64,000 bases of DNA from Microbacterium phyllosphaerae (GTDB taxonomy: Bacteria > Actinomycetota > Actinomycetes > Actinomycetales > Microbacteriaceae), in the NCBI RefSeq assembly GCF_017876435.1, contig NZ_JAGIOA010000001.1:2418001-2482000 (forward strand), in the 5' to 3' direction. A program made the position numbers and the translations under genes. Under the pieces are notes generated by a model. The model worked only from the letters and a program-made list of their open reading frames with translations. It ran no database searches and had not been told where the DNA came from. The number at the start of each line of letters is the position of its first letter. The first letter of the stretch is position 1. This document shows, one piece after another, positions 39,737 through 48,172 of the stretch.

Positions 39737-39880
39737 GAAGCGTTCCTTCCGATGACGTGGTCGCGTCTTTCGCGACTCACGGACGTATCGTCCGCGTTCT
39801 GCCTTGGAGCGCACGCCGGGGCGCCAGCAAGGTGTGGTGTGAACGAGGAGATGCCCGAAAACTCGGTTTCGAGCCGATCC

Positions 39881-39886
39881 AGTCTA
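39881..39886 (-). promoter_or_regulatory. Candidate -10 element for rpsD with a long leader
   Basis: TAGACT on the minus strand between rarA and rpsD. A start a few bases downstream would give a leader of about 138 nt before the rpsD GTG, long enough for an S4-binding autoregulatory structure as in other bacteria. No such fold was proven here. Confidence 0.33.
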
Positions 39887-39898
39887 ACAGATCCGGGA

Positions 39899-41230
39899 TC
39901 AACGCCCGTCGAGGATGCGACGGATGCGTTCGAGACGTGCCGAGATGTCGCGTTCGGCCCCGAGGTTCTTGGGCTCGTAGTAGCGCCTGCCCTGCAGCTC
40001 GTCGGGCAGATACTGCTGCGGAAGGATGCCGAACTCGCTGTCGTGGGGGTAGACGTAGCCGCGCCCGTGACCGAGGCGCTTCGCCCCCGGGTAGTGGGCG
40101 TCGCGCAGATGCAGCGGGACCCGGCCGAACCCGCCGGAGCGGATGTCGGCGATCGCGGCGTCGATGCCCGAATATGCCGCGTTCGACTTCGCGGTCGTCG
40201 CGAGGTAGACCGTGGCCTCCGCCAGCGGGATGCGTCCTTCAGGCATGCCGATGAACGCGACGGCGTCAGCGGCCGCGACGGCGATCACGAGGCCCTGCGG
40301 GTCCGCGAGTCCCACGTCCTCCGACGCGGAGATGACGAGACGCCTGGCGATGAACCGCGGGTCTTCCCCGGCCTCGATCATCCGGGCGAGGTAGTGGAGC
40401 GCGGCATCCGGATCGGAGCCCCGGATGGACTTGATGAACGCGCTGATGACGTCATAGTGCTCATCGCCCTGGCGGTCGTACCTCAGCAGCGCCTTGTCGA
40501 CCGCCTGCGCCACATCATCCGCCGTCGCGGCGGGAACCACACCGTCTTCGCCGTTCGACAGCGCCACCGCGGCCGCGGCCTCGAGCCCCGTGAGCGCCCG
40601 CCGTGCGTCGCCGGAGGCGAGCCTGATGAGCGCGGCCCGCGCGTCATCGGCGAGCGTGACCGCTCCGTTCAGGCCCCGAGCGTCCGTCACAGCTCGATCG
40701 ACGAGGACTCCGATGTCGTCGTCGGTCAGGGGCTGCAGGGTGAGCAGCAGCGATCGGGACAGCAGCGGTGAGATCACCGAGAACGAGGGGTTCTCGGTGG
40801 TCGCGGCGATCAGCAGCACCCATCCGTTCTCGACCCCTGGCAGCAGCGCGTCCTGCTGCGCCTTGGTGAACCGGTGGATCTCGTCGAGGAACAGGATGGT
40901 CGTCTGCCCGTACAGGTCGCGCTGCGTGATCGCCTCCTGCATCACTTCGCGCACGTCCTTCACGCCCGCCGTGATCGCGGAGAGCTCGACGAATCGTCGT
41001 CCGGACGACCGCGCGATGGCCTGGGCGAGCGTGGTCTTCCCCGTGCCTGGAGGGCCCCAGAGGATGATCGACACCGCGCCGGGTGAGCTGGCCGCCGGAT
41101 CGGCGAGTGCCACGATCGGAGACCCCGCGCGCAGCAGGTGCTTCTGGCCCGCCACCTCGTCGAGCGAGACCGGGCGCATGCGCACAGCGAGAGGCGTCTG
41201 CCCGGAGAGCAGTGCGGCTGCGGATGTCAT
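39899..41230 (-). CDS. rarA: Replication-associated recombination protein A (RarA/MgsA)
   Basis: A 443-residue AAA+ ATPase related to RuvB and clamp loaders, acting at stalled forks. ILWGPPGTGKTTLAQ is Walker A, LFLDEIHRF Walker B, and the C-terminal part carries the MgsA oligomerisation region and the GYVYPHDSEFG signature. The ATG at 41230 is 6 bases after a TAGCCT -10 candidate, so the mRNA could be leaderless. No Shine-Dalgarno fits. Confidence 0.95.
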   Translation of the reverse strand: MTSAAALLSGQTPLAVRMRPVSLDEVAGQKHLLRAGSPIVALADPAASSPGAVSIILWGPPGTGKTTLAQAIARSSGRRFVELSAITAGVKDVREVMQEAITQRDLYGQTTILFLDEIHRFTKAQQDALLPGVENGWVLLIAATTENPSFSVISPLLSRSLLLTLQPLTDDDIGVLVDRAVTDARGLNGAVTLADDARAALIRLASGDARRALTGLEAAAAVALSNGEDGVVPAATADDVAQAVDKALLRYDRQGDEHYDVISAFIKSIRGSDPDAALHYLARMIEAGEDPRFIARRLVISASEDVGLADPQGLVIAVAAADAVAFIGMPEGRIPLAEATVYLATTAKSNAAYSGIDAAIADIRSGGFGRVPLHLRDAHYPGAKRLGHGRGYVYPHDSEFGILPQQYLPDELQGRRYYEPKNLGAERDISARLERIRRILDGR

Positions 41231-41236
41231 CCGTCC

Positions 41237-41242
41237 AGGCTA
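41237..41242 (-). promoter_or_regulatory. Candidate -10 element for rarA (leaderless)
   Basis: TAGCCT on the minus strand, followed by 6 bases and the rarA ATG. This matches the TANNNT-N6-7-RTG layout of leaderless actinobacterial genes; ruvC in this window has the identical hexamer and spacing. Confidence 0.45.
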
Positions 41243-41342
41243 ACGCGGGGTGCGGACACTTCGGGCAGGAACGGTGCGCGGCACTCGCGACGATAAGCTC
41301 TCAGGCGACGTCGCACATTCACGTCCAGTAAGGGAGCACGCA

Positions 41343-41645
41343 ATGGCCGGACGCGGGTCCAAGAGCGCACAGCAGCGCACCGAGGCGGAGCGTGCACGAC
41401 TCCACGCCGCCCGTACGTCATGGCACGAGGGACAGGTTCGCCGTCGCACTCGCGACAACGCAGTCGCCGTCATCGTCGGCGCCTTGGTCGTCGCCGGTGC
41501 GGTCGCGAGTCAGGTGGCGTACGCGCAGGTGAACCCGCCGGCTCCCGCACCGACGCCCACCGTCGAGCAGACGGACGCACCCGCTCCGACGGAGTCCACG
41601 ACCCCGCTGCCCACCGACCTCCCCACCGACGCGCCCGCGGAGTGA
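41343..41645 (+). CDS. Small membrane protein with Pro/Thr-rich tail, 100 residues
   Basis: A plus-strand gene divergent from rarA. It has a basic, Arg-rich N-terminus (residues 1-39), one membrane helix (about 40-60, AVAVIVGALVVAGAVASQVAYA) and a Pro/Thr/Glu-rich C-terminal tail (APTPTVEQTDAPAPTESTTP), probably extracellular. AGGGAG 8 bases before the ATG (41343) supports this start over the longer ORF. A TAAGCT -10 candidate lies at 41294-41299. I recognise no family. Confidence 0.75.
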   Translation: MAGRGSKSAQQRTEAERARLHAARTSWHEGQVRRRTRDNAVAVIVGALVVAGAVASQVAYAQVNPPAPAPTPTVEQTDAPAPTESTTPLPTDLPTDAPAE

Positions 41646-41680
41646 CGACGCACTGACCCGGCGCGTCGCCCGGTCGGCGA

Positions 41681-42808
41681 TCAGTCTTCGGTGACGGCGA
41701 GGCGGTATCCGCGCTTGACCACCGTGTGGATCAGCTCATTGCTGCCGAGCGCGTCGCGAAGCCTCGCGACAGCGACCTCCACGGCGTGCGGGTTGCGCTC
41801 GGCCCCCGGCAGCACTCCCCCGAGCTCGGCGCGTGAGAGCACCCGACCGCCCGCAGCGGCCAGCGCCTCGATGAGCGCCGCGGCAGAGCGTGAGAGCGGT
41901 ATGAACTCGCCGCCGACGAGCACGCCACCGCTGCGGACCTCGACGCGACCGGCATCGGTCGGCAGAGACGGCGCCCTGCCTCCCCCGAAGTGCGCGATCA
42001 CGGTCCGCGCGAGCGATCCGAGGCGACCACGGTCGGCGATCGTCGTCCGCAGCTCTGCGGCGTGCAGGGGCGCGGCGGTGATCGGCCCGACGGATGCCAG
42101 GAGCAGACGACCGCTCTCGGCACGACGACGGATCCGTTCGAGTGCCTCCGCCTGCTCGGCGAACGCGAGCCAGGATGCAGCGCCCGGCGCCGAGGTGAAG
42201 AGCACGGCATCCGCCTCGCCGCTCGCGGCCTGAAGGGCCGAGCGCCTCACGATCTCAGGGTTGGGCGGCGGTCCCCAGCGGTAGACCGTGATGCTCAGGA
42301 CGTCCGCACCGGCGTCCGCCAGGAGTTCGTCGAGACCATCGGAGCCGGCGCCGTGGTGCTGCACGAGCACACGCTTGCCACCGACCCCGGAGGCGAGGAG
42401 GTACTCCCCGACCTCGGCGGACGTCTCGGACTCGGCGACCCAGTCGGCGGCGAAGCCTGCCTGCTGGATCGCTCCGTGGGCCTTCGGCCCTCTGGCGACG
42501 AAATGCGCGTTCTCGAGCGCCGCGAAGAGCTGCTCGTCGAGTCCGTGCTCGTGGGCCGCGTCCATCCACCCGCGGAATCCCACACCGGTGGTGACGATCA
42601 CGATGTCCGGCGGAGTCGCGATGACGAGTTCGGTGCGGGCGATCAGCTCGGCGTCGTCGGCGTTGGTCACGATGCTCAGCGCCGGCGCGCGGTGCACCAC
42701 CGCACCGCGGCGCTCGAGAGCGGCCGCGAGGTCCACGGAGCGACGATCCGCCGCGACGATGATCGTGCAGCCGGCGAGGGCGGAGTCGAGCGTGCGCACG
42801 GTGGTCAC
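41681..42808 (-). CDS. Uroporphyrinogen-III synthase fused to an OmpR-type DNA-binding domain
   Basis: A 375-residue fusion. Residues about 1-270 form a HemD-like uroporphyrinogen-III synthase (AGCTIIVAADRRSVDLAAALERRG, VIATPPDIVIVTTGVGFRGWM, VLFTSAPGAASW). Residues about 283-375 are a winged helix-turn-helix of the OmpR/PhoB effector type (RVEVRSGGVLVGG, PLSRSAAALIEALAAAGGRVLSR, EVAVARLRDALG, IHTVVKRGYRLAVTED). A comparable protein in M. tuberculosis is Rv0260c. With cobA and nirBD upstream it probably serves siroheme synthesis for nitrite reductase and/or regulates the operon; whether the HemD half is active is unknown. The start overlaps cobA by 4 nt. Confidence 0.9.
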   Translation of the reverse strand: MTTVRTLDSALAGCTIIVAADRRSVDLAAALERRGAVVHRAPALSIVTNADDAELIARTELVIATPPDIVIVTTGVGFRGWMDAAHEHGLDEQLFAALENAHFVARGPKAHGAIQQAGFAADWVAESETSAEVGEYLLASGVGGKRVLVQHHGAGSDGLDELLADAGADVLSITVYRWGPPPNPEIVRRSALQAASGEADAVLFTSAPGAASWLAFAEQAEALERIRRRAESGRLLLASVGPITAAPLHAAELRTTIADRGRLGSLARTVIAHFGGGRAPSLPTDAGRVEVRSGGVLVGGEFIPLSRSAAALIEALAAAGGRVLSRAELGGVLPGAERNPHAVEVAVARLRDALGSNELIHTVVKRGYRLAVTED

Positions 42809-43572
42809 GTGACGCTCTCGGACAGCATCGTGGCGGTCGGCAGAAGAAGGCCCGCGCGTGCGACCTGCCCGATCACGATCACCGCGGGGTTCACGACCTG
42901 AGCGGCGACCGCATCGACGACGACCTCGGCGAGGGTGCTGCGGATCGTCCGTTGACGTTCGGTGTGACCGTTCTCGACGATCGCGACCGGGGTGTCTCCC
43001 GGAACTCCGTGTCGCGCCGCCCTGGCGGCGAGACGTGGGAGAGAGGCCACTCCCATCAGCACGACCGTCGTCACGGTCGGATCTGCCAGCGCTTCGAGGG
43101 CACTCGGCGTGAGGTCACCGTGTCCGTTGACGATGTGCACCGCGGCTGCGACGCCCCGATGCGTGACCGGGATGCCCGCTGCCTGAGGAACCGAGATCGC
43201 GCTGCTGATCCCGGGGGTGACGGTGACCGGGACTCCGGCCGCCTCGCACGCCAGGACCTCCTCTCCTCCCCGGCCGAGGACGAACGGATCTCCTCCCTTG
43301 AGGCGCACGACCCGCCGACCCGCGAGTGCGTGTGCGACCAGAAGCTCGTTGATCTCGTGCTGCGGCACCGGGTGATGCCCCGGACTCTTCCCCACGTCGA
43401 TCACCTCGACGTGCGCGTCGAGCTCTCCGCGCAGCTCTTCGAAGGGGCCGAGACGATCGGCCACGACGACGTCTGCGGCCATCAGCAGACGGTACGCGCG
43501 CACCGTCATGAGGTCGGCCGGACCCGGTCCTCCGCCGATCAGGTCGACGCGACCGACCAGCGCGCGTCTCAT
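42805..43572 (-). CDS. cobA: Uroporphyrinogen-III C-methyltransferase (SUMT)
   Basis: A 255-residue SAM-dependent enzyme adding two methyls to uroporphyrinogen III to form precorrin-2, needed for siroheme. The signatures VDLIGGGPGPADLMTVRA, VVRLKGGDPFVLGRGGEE and VTVTPGISSAISVPQAAGIPVTHRG are complete. It is the monofunctional SUMT, without the CysG oxidase/ferrochelatase domain, so that step needs another gene outside the window. Next to nirBD it would supply the siroheme of NirB. The ATG overlaps the nirD stop by 4 nt. Confidence 0.96.
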   Translation of the reverse strand: MRRALVGRVDLIGGGPGPADLMTVRAYRLLMAADVVVADRLGPFEELRGELDAHVEVIDVGKSPGHHPVPQHEINELLVAHALAGRRVVRLKGGDPFVLGRGGEEVLACEAAGVPVTVTPGISSAISVPQAAGIPVTHRGVAAAVHIVNGHGDLTPSALEALADPTVTTVVLMGVASLPRLAARAARHGVPGDTPVAIVENGHTERQRTIRSTLAEVVVDAVAAQVVNPAVIVIGQVARAGLLLPTATMLSESVT

Positions 43573-43937
43573 GGCGCAGCGCCTTCCGGGGAGCCCACGT
43601 AGACGGTCCCGGCGATCACCGCCACCGGCCACACGCGGAGCCTCGCCTCACCCTTGCCCTGCGTGTCGAGGCATTCCCCCGTGCGCAGATCGAAGACCTG
43701 CTTGTGCAGAGGCGAGGCGACGGTCGGCACGTCACCTCGGGTCCCGACGATGCCCCGGGAGATCACGTGGGCGTCGCTGTACGGATCGAGGTTGTCCACC
43801 GCGTGCACGGTGCCGTCCGGGAGCAGGAACAGCGCGACCTGCTCGCCGTCGATGAGCGCGGCTCGCCCGCGTTCGACCTCGAGGTCGTCGAGCGTGCAGA
43901 CGCGTGTGCCGGTGGCGGTGTCGACGACGATGCTCAT
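43569..43937 (-). CDS. nirD: Nitrite reductase small subunit NirD
   Basis: A 122-residue Rieske-fold protein paired with NirB for NAD(P)H-dependent nitrite reduction to ammonia. The ASPLHKQVFDLRTGECLD and TRGDVPTV parts fit the NirD family, which keeps the Rieske fold but lacks the full Cys-His iron-sulfur ligand set; here the first CxH pair is absent, as expected. The ATG overlaps the nirB stop by 4 nt. Confidence 0.94.
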   Translation of the reverse strand: MSIVVDTATGTRVCTLDDLEVERGRAALIDGEQVALFLLPDGTVHAVDNLDPYSDAHVISRGIVGTRGDVPTVASPLHKQVFDLRTGECLDTQGKGEARLRVWPVAVIAGTVYVGSPEGAAP

Positions 43938-46513
43938 CGCCGCACCTCCAACGCGGTGCCGGCGATCAGGACGCCGCCGGTCCGGCGCTCCTCGGACGTG
44001 GCCGGTCGGATCTGGCCCCGCTCCGAGACGTACGCGAGCGAAGGATCCGGTGTGTCCGCGGCGTTGACGAACGACCGGAAACGCTCGAGCTTGACGGGAT
44101 CGCGGAGCGTGGCCGCCCATTCGTCCTCGTAACGATCGACGTGGTGGGCCATGGCCGCGTCGAGATCGTCGCAGATCCCCAGCGAATCGTCGAAGATCAC
44201 GCTGCGCAGGCCGTCGAGCCCGCCCTCCAGTTCCGCGCACCACGGTGCCGTGCGCTGCAGTCGATCGGCTGTGCGGATGTAGTACATGAAGAAGCGGTCG
44301 ATCGCCCGGATGAGCCCGTCATCGTCGAGGTCCGATGCGAGGAGTTCCGCGTGCCTGGGTGAGAATCCGCCGTTGCCCCCGACATACATGTTCCAGCCGG
44401 TCTCGGTCGCGATGACCCCGACATCCTTGCCGCGCGCCTCGGCGCACTCGCGCGCGCACCCGGAGACGCCGAGCTTCAGCTTGTGGGGCGCGCGCAGCCC
44501 GCGGTAACGCAGCTCGAGCTTCACCGCCATGCCGACGGCGTCGAGGACCCCGTATCGGCACCAGGTCGAGCCCACGCACGACTTCACCGTGCGCAGCGAT
44601 TTGCCGTACGCCTGTCCTGATTCGAAACCGGCATCGACGAGGCGCTGCCAGATCGACGGCAGCTGCTCGAGGCGTGCGCCGAACATGTCGATCCGCTGGC
44701 CGCCGGTGATCTTCGTGTAGAGGGCGTAGTCCTTTGCGATCTGGCCGATCGCGATGAGCCCCTCCGGAGTGACCTCGCCGCCGGCCATCCTCGGGACGAC
44801 CGAGTACGTGCCGTCCTTCTGCATGTTGGCCATCACGTGGTCGTTGGTGTCCTGCAACGTCGCGTTCTCGCCGTCGAGCACGTGCGCTCCCACGAGCACC
44901 GACAGGATGCTGGCGATCGCCGGCTTGCAGATATCGCAGCCCCTGCCCCGGCCGAAGCGCTCGACGATCGAGCTGAACGTCGTGAGCTGTGCGACCTGCA
45001 CGGCGTCGAACAGCTGGCGGCGCGAGAGGTCGAAGTGCTCGCACAGCGCGTGCGACACCGTCTGACCGAGCTTCGTGAGCTCCTGCCCGACGACCTTCTT
45101 CACCATCAGGACGCAGGATCCGCAGGTGGCTCCCGCCTTCGTGCATCCCTTGACCGACGCCGCGTCCGCGCATCCCTCCTCGTGCACCGCCTGACGGATG
45201 CGACCCGCGGTCACGTTCGAGCACGAGCAGACCACGGCTGCGTCGGGGAGTTCGCCGCCGGGTGCCTCGTTCCCGCCCTCAGGCAGCAGATACGCAGCGG
45301 GGTCAGCGCCGAGTGCGGCACCCACGAGCGGGCGCAGTGCCCCATAGGCGGCGGCATCTCCGACCAGGATGCCGCCGAGCAGCGTCTGTGCGTCGTCGGA
45401 GAGCACCAGCTTCTTGTAGACGCCCGCGACAGGGTCCGCATAGACCACGTCGAGCGCGTTCGGGGTGACGGCCATCGCGTCGCCGAAGCTCGCCACGTCG
45501 ACCCCCGACAGCTTGAGCTTCGACGAGTCGTCGTATCCGGGGAACACCGCGTCGCCGCCGAGCAGCCGGGTCGCCGCGACCTCCGCCATCGCGTATCCCG
45601 GGGCCACGAGCCCGACACAGCGTCCCTCGAAGCTGGCGACCTCCCCGATCGCGAGGATGTGCGGGTCGGAGGTCGCGCACCGGTCGTCGATGACCACGCC
45701 GCCGCGCGGTTCGACGTGCATGTCGGCGTTGCGGGCGAGCTCGTCCCGCGGGCGCACGCCGACGGTGAAGACCACGACGTCGGCGCGCTCGACCGACCCG
45801 TCCTGGAACTCCAGCGCGGTCACCGCGCCGGAGGCGTCAGGGTCGAGACGCGTCGTGCGCGATTCGGTGCGCACCGAGATGCCCCTGGCCTCGAGCAGTC
45901 GTCGCAACATGCCCGCACCGGCGGAGTCCAGCTGCGCGGACATCAGGCGATCGGAGTACTGCACGACGGTCGACTCGACATCCATTCCCTGCAGCGCGCC
46001 CGCTGCCTCCAGCCCGAGCAGGCCTCCGCCGATGACCGCGCCCTTGAGCGGACGCCCCAGCATCCGGCTGCGCGACTCGACGAAGTCCTTGAGCCGACGG
46101 ACGTCGTCAAGAGTCCGATACACGAAGCACCCCGGCAGATCCGCGCCGTCGACCGCGACCTTCGCCGCGTACGAACCCGTGGCGAGGACGAGCGTGTCGT
46201 ACGGGATCGTCTGACGGGAACGCGTCGTGACGGTGCGCGCGGAGCGATCGATGCGCAGCACGCGATCGTCGGTCATGACCCGCACACGGAAGTCGTCGAA
46301 CACCGAGCGGTCGAGCTCGAGCGCCTCAGGGGTCGCGCCCGAGAAGAAGCCCGTCAAGCCCACTCTGTCGTACGGGTGACGCCCCTCGTCTCCGATCACG
46401 GTGACGTGGATCGGCTTCTCGGCCCTGCTGATGAGGCTCTCGACGAATCGGTGCGCCACCATGCCGGCTCCGACGACCACGATCTCCTCTGGGGTGAGGA
46501 TGGCCTCGTTCAT
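43934..46513 (-). CDS. nirB: Nitrite reductase large subunit NirB
   Basis: An 859-residue multidomain enzyme using NAD(P)H to reduce nitrite to ammonia for assimilation. N-terminal FAD/NAD-binding reductase part (IVVVGAGMVAHRFVE, GGGLLGLEAAGALQGM), BFD-like [2Fe-2S] modules around residues 425-520 (CSCSNVTAGRIRQAV, CTKAGATCGSC, GCDICKPAIASIL), then the siroheme/[4Fe-4S] domain with SCVGSTWCRYG and CARECAEARGKDVG. Siroheme supply is encoded downstream (cobA). The start is ATG at 46513 after a 215-bp gap that carries a palindromic operator candidate. Confidence 0.97.
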   Translation of the reverse strand: MNEAILTPEEIVVVGAGMVAHRFVESLISRAEKPIHVTVIGDEGRHPYDRVGLTGFFSGATPEALELDRSVFDDFRVRVMTDDRVLRIDRSARTVTTRSRQTIPYDTLVLATGSYAAKVAVDGADLPGCFVYRTLDDVRRLKDFVESRSRMLGRPLKGAVIGGGLLGLEAAGALQGMDVESTVVQYSDRLMSAQLDSAGAGMLRRLLEARGISVRTESRTTRLDPDASGAVTALEFQDGSVERADVVVFTVGVRPRDELARNADMHVEPRGGVVIDDRCATSDPHILAIGEVASFEGRCVGLVAPGYAMAEVAATRLLGGDAVFPGYDDSSKLKLSGVDVASFGDAMAVTPNALDVVYADPVAGVYKKLVLSDDAQTLLGGILVGDAAAYGALRPLVGAALGADPAAYLLPEGGNEAPGGELPDAAVVCSCSNVTAGRIRQAVHEEGCADAASVKGCTKAGATCGSCVLMVKKVVGQELTKLGQTVSHALCEHFDLSRRQLFDAVQVAQLTTFSSIVERFGRGRGCDICKPAIASILSVLVGAHVLDGENATLQDTNDHVMANMQKDGTYSVVPRMAGGEVTPEGLIAIGQIAKDYALYTKITGGQRIDMFGARLEQLPSIWQRLVDAGFESGQAYGKSLRTVKSCVGSTWCRYGVLDAVGMAVKLELRYRGLRAPHKLKLGVSGCARECAEARGKDVGVIATETGWNMYVGGNGGFSPRHAELLASDLDDDGLIRAIDRFFMYYIRTADRLQRTAPWCAELEGGLDGLRSVIFDDSLGICDDLDAAMAHHVDRYEDEWAATLRDPVKLERFRSFVNAADTPDPSLAYVSERGQIRPATSEERRTGGVLIAGTALEVRR

Positions 46514-46601
46514 GCTTCTCCATTCGCCGGGGGACGTCGTGATGGCGACGATAGGAGCACGGTGTTTCCCGCAAGTGACGCCGGGTGTTTCGTGCGTCGA
46601 A

Positions 46602-46619
46602 CGTTCTGCTCACAGAACG
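46602..46619. promoter_or_regulatory. 7-bp perfect inverted repeat, candidate operator between nirB and the DUF349 gene
   Basis: CGTTCTG ctca CAGAACG sits in the 215-bp gap between the divergent nirB and DUF349 genes. The perfect dyad with 4-base spacer is typical of a homodimeric regulator site. No match to GlnR or other known nitrogen regulator boxes was clear. The rest of this gap holds only a weak TAGGCT -10 candidate (46671-46676) for the DUF349 gene. Confidence 0.35.
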
Positions 46620-46728
46620 GTAACGATGGTTGTGAGACGCGGTGACCACACCCGAAGGTCGCTCTCGTACTAGGCTGAACCTCGTCCTTTCCGCCTCCCG
46701 CGGGCCCTACCGCGCAAGGAGAATCACC

Positions 46729-48093
46729 GTGTCTGCCACAGAGCCGTCGAAGCCGACTCCCCCCGTTCCCGCTCCCCCGACGGCACCCCTGCCGCGAAAG
46801 CTGCCCAAGCCGGCAACCGTCGCTCCTGCTGCCGCCGCCGCGCCTGCCAGCGCATCGTCCTCCGCCGATGCCGCCAAGTGGGGCCGCGTGTCAGACGACG
46901 GCACCGTCGAGGTCCTCGAGGGCGAGGAGTGGCGCGTCGTCGGGCAGTACCCTGACGGCACCCCGGCCGAGGCGCTCGCCTACTTCGTTCGCAAGTACGA
47001 CGACATCGCCTTCAAGGTGCACGCGCTCGAACAGCGCCACCAGGCGGGCGGCGCGCCTGCCGGCGACCTCGTCAAGCAGGCCGGTCACCTCCTCGCCGAG
47101 TCGACGGATGCCGCGGCCGTCGGCGACCTCGCCGGCCTGCGCGAGCGTCTCAACACCCTGACGTCCTCCCTCTCGGAGGCGACCGCGCAGGAGGCCCAGC
47201 AGGCCAAGGAGCTCGTCGATCAGGCGATCGCAGAGCGCACCGCTCTGGTGGAGCGCGCCGAGGCGATCGCCGCCCGCGATCTGTCGAAGGTGCAGTGGAA
47301 GCAGGTCACGGCAGAGCTCGGCGAGCTGTTCGACGCGTGGCAGGCCCAGCAGCAGAGCGGCCCGCGCCTGTCGAAGAGCGTCTCGCAGCAGCTCTGGAAG
47401 CGATTCCGCGACGCACGCGGAACCGTCGACAAGGCCCGTCGCGCGTTCTACTCCGAGCTCGACGACACCCACAAGGCCGCTCGTGACGCGAAGACCCGTC
47501 TGGTGGAGCGCGCCGAGGCACTCGCGCCGCGCGGGATCGACGGCATCCCGTCGTACCGGAACCTGCTCGACGAGTGGAAGGCTGCGGGCCGCGCAGGTCG
47601 CAAGGCCGACGACGCGCTCTGGGCGCGGTTCAAGGCCGCCGGCGACGCTCTCTACTCGGCCCGCGCCGAGCAGGCTGCGGCCGAAGAGGCCGAGTCCGGC
47701 CCGAAGATCGAAGCACGTCAGGCCCTGCTCGAGGAGGCCAAGGCGGTCGCCGACGAGCCGAACATCAAGCGTGCACGGGCACTGCTCACCGGCATCCAGC
47801 GCCAGTGGGACGAGATCGGTCGAGTCTTCCCCCGCGAGAAGGAGCGAGCGCTCGACGACCGTCTGCGTGTCATCGAGCAGGCGCTCAAGGCCCGCGAAGA
47901 GGTCGACTGGAAGAAGAACAACCCCGAGACCAAGGCTCGCGCCAACGACATGAGCTCGCAGCTTCTCGAGGCGATCGAGAAGCTCGAGTCCGAGCTCGCC
48001 GCCGCCGAGAAGGCCGGCGACAAGAAGGCGGCGAAGGCCGCTGCAGATGCGCTCGAGGCCCGTCGTACCTGGCTCAACGCACTCGGAGGCTGA
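46729..48093 (+). CDS. DUF349 coiled-coil protein
   Basis: A 454-residue plus-strand gene. GTG at 46729 follows AAGGAG with 7-8 base spacing, so the longer ORF start is rejected. It has a Pro/Ala-rich disordered N-terminus (1-45), a small beta domain (about 46-75, SDDGTVEVLEGEEWRVVGQYPDG), then tandem DUF349 helical repeats with Trp/Phe-rich kernels (VQWKQVTAELGELFDAWQ, LWKRFRDARG, LLDEWKAAGRAGRKADDALWARFKAAGDALY, RQWDEIGRVFPREKER) and a long coiled coil at the C-terminus. The DUF349 family function is unknown. A strong hairpin ends the transcript. Confidence 0.93.
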   Translation: MSATEPSKPTPPVPAPPTAPLPRKLPKPATVAPAAAAAPASASSSADAAKWGRVSDDGTVEVLEGEEWRVVGQYPDGTPAEALAYFVRKYDDIAFKVHALEQRHQAGGAPAGDLVKQAGHLLAESTDAAAVGDLAGLRERLNTLTSSLSEATAQEAQQAKELVDQAIAERTALVERAEAIAARDLSKVQWKQVTAELGELFDAWQAQQQSGPRLSKSVSQQLWKRFRDARGTVDKARRAFYSELDDTHKAARDAKTRLVERAEALAPRGIDGIPSYRNLLDEWKAAGRAGRKADDALWARFKAAGDALYSARAEQAAAEEAESGPKIEARQALLEEAKAVADEPNIKRARALLTGIQRQWDEIGRVFPREKERALDDRLRVIEQALKAREEVDWKKNNPETKARANDMSSQLLEAIEKLESELAAAEKAGDKKAAKAAADALEARRTWLNALGG

Positions 48094-48119
48094 CGCTCTC
48101 CACAGATCCTCGGGTCCGT

Positions 48120-48172
48120 CAGGAACGCGGGATGCAGCACGCCAGACTGGCGTGGTGCATCCCGCGTTCCTG
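48120..48172 (+). terminator. 25-bp hairpin downstream of the DUF349 gene, overlapping the next start
   Basis: Arms 48120-48144 and 48148-48172 pair over 25 bp with one G-G mismatch and a 3-base GAC loop, 26 bases after the stop of the DUF349 gene. Reading to the right it is followed by TATCTGCCC, with little T-tract. It probably ends the DUF349 transcript, but it also covers the candidate GTG starts (48152, 48155) of the next gene. Confidence 0.65.

Noticed and set aside
36701..40771. Plus-strand open frame of over 1350 codons antisense to alaS, rpsD and rarA
   Set aside because: It spans three real genes and an intergenic terminator on the other strand; a GC-bias shadow.
43569..43937. NirD as a Rieske protein with missing ligands being a broken gene
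   Set aside because: The NirD family normally lacks the iron-sulfur ligands; this is expected.
46595..46630. LexA (SOS) box in the nirB-DUF349 gap
   Set aside because: TCGAACGTTCTG resembles half a box only; the 16-bp palindromic consensus is not met.
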